From an uncultured Eubacteriales bacterium (GTDB taxonomy: Bacteria; Bacillota; Clostridia; Oscillospirales; Oscillospiraceae): a DNA stretch of 7,920 bases. The notes below the pieces were generated by a model that had not been told where the DNA came from, did not search any database, and saw nothing but the letters and a program-made list of their open reading frames with translations. The stretch spans positions 1 through 7,920 of the forward strand of contig UROL01000089.1 of assembly GCA_900549495.1 (NCBI GenBank). The letters are read 5' to 3'. The position numbers were made by a program, and so were the translations under genes. The first letter of the stretch is position 1. Every line of letters begins with the position of its first letter. Positions 5,891 through 7,920 of the stretch are shown here, piece after piece.

Positions 5891-7306
5891 ATGACTGACC
5901 GTTATGAATCCCCCCTGTCCTCCCGCTATGCTTCCCAGTATATGCTGAATCTGTTCTCTGCCGAGACAAGAATCCGAACCTGGCGCAAGCTGTGGGTGTC
6001 TCTTGCCAAGGCAGAGCATACCCTGGGGCTGCCTGTGAGCCAGGAGCAGGTGGACGAGCTGGAAGCCCAGCTGGACAATATTGACTTTGCCGTGGCGGCT
6101 GCCCGGGAAAAGGAAGTGCGCCACGATGTGATGGCCCATGTGTATGCCTATGGTCTGGTGGCCCCCAAGGCTGCCGGCATCATCCACCTGGGTGCCACCA
6201 GCTGCTACGTCACCGACAATGCAGACGTGGTTATCTACCGGGACGGTCTGCGCTACCTGCGTGCAGAGCTGCTGAAGGTGGTTTCCAACCTGGCGGCCTT
6301 TGCAGACAAGTATAAGGCAACCCCCACCCTGGGCTATACCCACTATCAGCCCGCCCAGCTGGTGACCATCGGCAAGCGGGCAACCCTGTGGATGCAGGAC
6401 CTGATGAGCGATTTGGAAGAGCTGGACTTCGTCATCGGCAGCATGAAGTTCCTGGGCTGCCGGGGCACCACCGGTACCGAAGCCAGCTTCATGGACCTGT
6501 ACAACGGGGACGAAGGCAAGATTGACGAAATGAATCGGCTCATCAGTCGGGATTTCGGCTTTGAGCGCTGCTTCAGCGTGTGCGGTCAGACCTACCCCCG
6601 GAAGCTGGACAGCCGCATTCTGAACGTGCTGTCCTCCATCGGTCAGAGCTGCTACCGCATGGCCAATGACATTCGCCTGCTCCAGCACGACCGTCAGGTG
6701 GAAGAGCCCTTTGAAAAGAACCAGATTGGCTCCTCTGCCATGGCCTATAAGCGCAATCCCATGCGCTGCGAGCGGATTTGCTCCCTGTCCCGCTATCTGA
6801 TGGCGGATGCCCTGAACGCCCCCATGACCGCTGCAACCCAGTGGCTGGAGCGCACCCTGGACGACTCCGCCAACCGCCGGATCAGTCTGCCGGAGGGCTT
6901 CCTGTGTGCCGATGCCGTGCTGCGTCTGGCGCAGAACGTCACCGACGGTCTCCACGTCAATGAAAAGATTGTGGAGCGCACCGTGCGGGAATACCTGCCC
7001 TTTATGACCACCGAAAACCTGATGATGGAGGCGGTCAAGCGGGGCGGCAATCGCCAGGAGCTCCATGAGGTCATTCGCAAATGCTCCATGGAGGCCACCG
7101 CCAAAATGAAGAACGGCGAGGACTGCGATTTGCTGGTGCGGCTGTCTGAGGCACCGGAATTCGGCATGACTCTGGAAGAAATGGAGCGGCTGCTGAACCC
7201 CATGGACTATATCGGGCGCTGCCCCCAGCAGGTGGAAAACTATCTTGCTGAGGTCAAGCCCTATCTGTCCGGTGCCAGCACCGAAACCGCAGAAATCAAC
7301 CTGTAA
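5891..7306 (+). CDS. purB: Adenylosuccinate lyase
   Basis: PurB releases fumarate twice in purine synthesis: from SAICAR to give AICAR, and from adenylosuccinate to give AMP. It therefore acts on the products of both preceding genes. The 471-aa product belongs to the fumarase/aspartase superfamily and is nearer in length to the longer eukaryote-like and clostridial enzymes than to the ~430-aa Bacillus form. Visible motifs are RHDVMAH (77-83), GATSCYVTDNAD (101-112), GYTHYQPAQ (148-156) with the predicted acid His151, and the flexible signature loop GSSAMAYKRNPMRCE (280-294) with the catalytic serine at 281 or 282. The loop has Ala285 where many homologues have Pro. AGGAG (5880-5884) lies 6 nt before the ATG. 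The C-terminal half is mostly helical in character, as expected of the homotetramer core. It is intact. Confidence 0.97.
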   Translation: MTDRYESPLSSRYASQYMLNLFSAETRIRTWRKLWVSLAKAEHTLGLPVSQEQVDELEAQLDNIDFAVAAAREKEVRHDVMAHVYAYGLVAPKAAGIIHLGATSCYVTDNADVVIYRDGLRYLRAELLKVVSNLAAFADKYKATPTLGYTHYQPAQLVTIGKRATLWMQDLMSDLEELDFVIGSMKFLGCRGTTGTEASFMDLYNGDEGKIDEMNRLISRDFGFERCFSVCGQTYPRKLDSRILNVLSSIGQSCYRMANDIRLLQHDRQVEEPFEKNQIGSSAMAYKRNPMRCERICSLSRYLMADALNAPMTAATQWLERTLDDSANRRISLPEGFLCADAVLRLAQNVTDGLHVNEKIVERTVREYLPFMTTENLMMEAVKRGGNRQELHEVIRKCSMEATAKMKNGEDCDLLVRLSEAPEFGMTLEEMERLLNPMDYIGRCPQQVENYLAEVKPYLSGASTETAEINL

Positions 7307-7311
7307 CCATT

Positions 7312-7340
7312 GGAACGGGAATGCAGTCCATTCCCGTTCC
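7312..7340 (+). terminator. Strong hairpin between purB and guaA, without a clear U-tract
   Basis: GGAACGGGAATG (7312-7323) and CATTCCCGTTCC (7329-7340) form a perfect 12-bp stem with a 5-nt loop, 5 nt after the purB stop. The next bases, TGCTCTGTGTAATT, are only mildly T-rich. It may end some transcripts or protect the 3' end of the upstream message while allowing read-through to guaA, which starts 36 nt later. The structure is certain; the terminator function is not. Confidence 0.5.
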
Positions 7341-7376
7341 TGCTCTGTGTAATTGCTGAAAAAGAAAGGAAAGCCT

Positions 7377-7890
7377 ATGGAAAAAATCCTCGTTTTGGAC
7401 TTCGGCGGCCAGTATAACCAGCTGATTGCCCGCCGGGTTCGTGACCTGAATGTGTACGCTGAAATTAAGCCCTACAATGGCATTACACCCGAGGAGATTG
7501 TGGCAGAGGGCTATTGCGGCATCATCTTCACCGGTGGCCCCAACAGCGTCTATGATATGACTTCCCCCCACTATGACCCCAAGGTGCTCACCCTGGGCAT
7601 CCCGGTGCTGGGCATCTGCTATGGCGCACAGCTCACCGCCTGGATGGGCGGCGGCAGCGTCATCACCGCTGAAACCAGCGAATACGGCAAGATTCAACTG
7701 GAGCTGGATGCGCCTGATTCTCTGCTGATGAAGGACGTTCCGGCCCAGAGCGTGGTGTGGATGAGCCATACCGACCGCATTGACCGGCTGCCCCAGGGCT
7801 TCCGGGTCACGGCCCACACCGATGTGTGCCCGGTGGCTGCCATGGAAAATGCAGAAAAGAAGCTGTACGCCGTCCAGTTCCACCCCGAGG
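7377..7890 (+). CDS. guaA: GMP synthase (glutamine-hydrolysing), N-terminal amidotransferase domain, 3'-truncated
   Basis: GuaA aminates XMP to GMP using ATP and ammonia from glutamine. Only the first 171 codons are present, and the reading frame then runs into adapter at 7891. The visible part is the class-I glutamine amidotransferase domain: ILVLDFGGQYNQLIARRVR (4-22), the oxyanion region FTGGPNSVY (51-59), the nucleophile Cys81 in GICYGAQL, and the other triad members His169 and Glu171 in QFHPE. LDFGGQYNQLIARRVR and MSHTDRI (129-135) favour GMP synthase over other amidotransferases. The ATP-pyrophosphatase and dimerisation domains, about two thirds of a ~510-aa protein, would lie outside the window. 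A separate amidotransferase subunit, as in archaea, cannot be excluded formally but is unlikely here. AAGGA at 7366-7370 lies 6 nt before the ATG. It follows purB in the purine cluster. Confidence 0.93.
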
Positions 7891-7920
7891 CTGTCTCTTA
7901 TACACATCTCCGAGCCCACG
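7891..7920 (-). other. Nextera/Tn5 sequencing adapter, read-2 side (artefact)
   Basis: Bases 7891-7909 are the reverse complement of the 19-bp Tn5 mosaic end, and 7910-7920 (CCGAGCCCACG) continue into the Nextera read-2 arm. This is library sequence, not genome. Read on the minus strand it supplies the start codon of a false open reading frame, beginning MGSEMCIRDS, antisense to guaA. Genomic sequence ends at 7890. Confidence 0.98.

Noticed and set aside
4869..5969. 366-codon minus-strand open frame opposite purA
   Set aside because: It is a shadow of purA with no motifs and no ribosome binding site matched to its start.
5849..7066. 405-codon minus-strand open frame opposite purB
   Set aside because: It is a shadow of purB. 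Its length reflects GC-rich codon use, not a gene.
7296..7919. 207-codon minus-strand open frame at the right end
   Set aside because: It starts within adapter sequence (MGSEMCIRDS) and is antisense to guaA.

Overview
This window is a stretch of ordinary bacterial chromosome flanked by sequencing adapter. Bases 1-28 and 7891-7920 are Illumina Nextera (Tn5) adapter, each with the 19-bp mosaic end, so the biological sequence runs from 29 to 7890. The gene content, high GC in genes, strong AGGAGG-type ribosome binding sites and clostridial-looking PurA and PurB sequences suggest a GC-rich anaerobic Firmicute, probably Clostridia and perhaps Oscillospiraceae/Ruminococcaceae. That placement is an inference from sequence style, not a database match.

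Layout. (1) 30-1323, plus strand: the 3' part of deoB (phosphopentomutase) followed 16 nt later by cdd (cytidine deaminase), a nucleoside-salvage pair. (2) 1371-1413: a strong hairpin with T-rich sequence on both sides, a shared terminator between convergent genes. (3) 1420-3426, minus strand: a 668-aa soluble protein with a LacI/periplasmic-binding-protein-like sensor domain, a coiled coil, a GAF-like middle region and a C-terminal GGDEF domain, which is a predicted cyclic-di-GMP synthase. (4) 3427-3848: a 422-bp AT-richer divergent intergenic region. It holds a hairpin with a U-tract pointing toward the GGDEF gene, a GC-rich palindrome, a near-consensus sigma-A promoter for the purine genes and a hairpin in their leader. 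(5) 3849-7890, plus strand: purC, purA, purB and the start of guaA, cut at the right end by the adapter.

The purine genes form a coherent set. PurC makes SAICAR, and PurB cleaves SAICAR to AICAR. PurA and PurB together convert IMP to AMP, and GuaA makes GMP from XMP. deoB and cdd feed nucleoside-derived pentose and pyrimidines back into metabolism. The GGDEF protein lies between the two nucleotide-metabolism blocks; its ligand cannot be told from sequence.

I found no mobile element, CRISPR array, tRNA, rRNA or defence system, and no convincing undescribed system. The items most worth a second look are the LacI-like/GGDEF fusion with an Asn at a normally Asp guanine-recognition site, the possible attenuator in its leader, the U-tract-less 12-bp hairpin before guaA, and the adapter at both ends, which creates false open reading frames.
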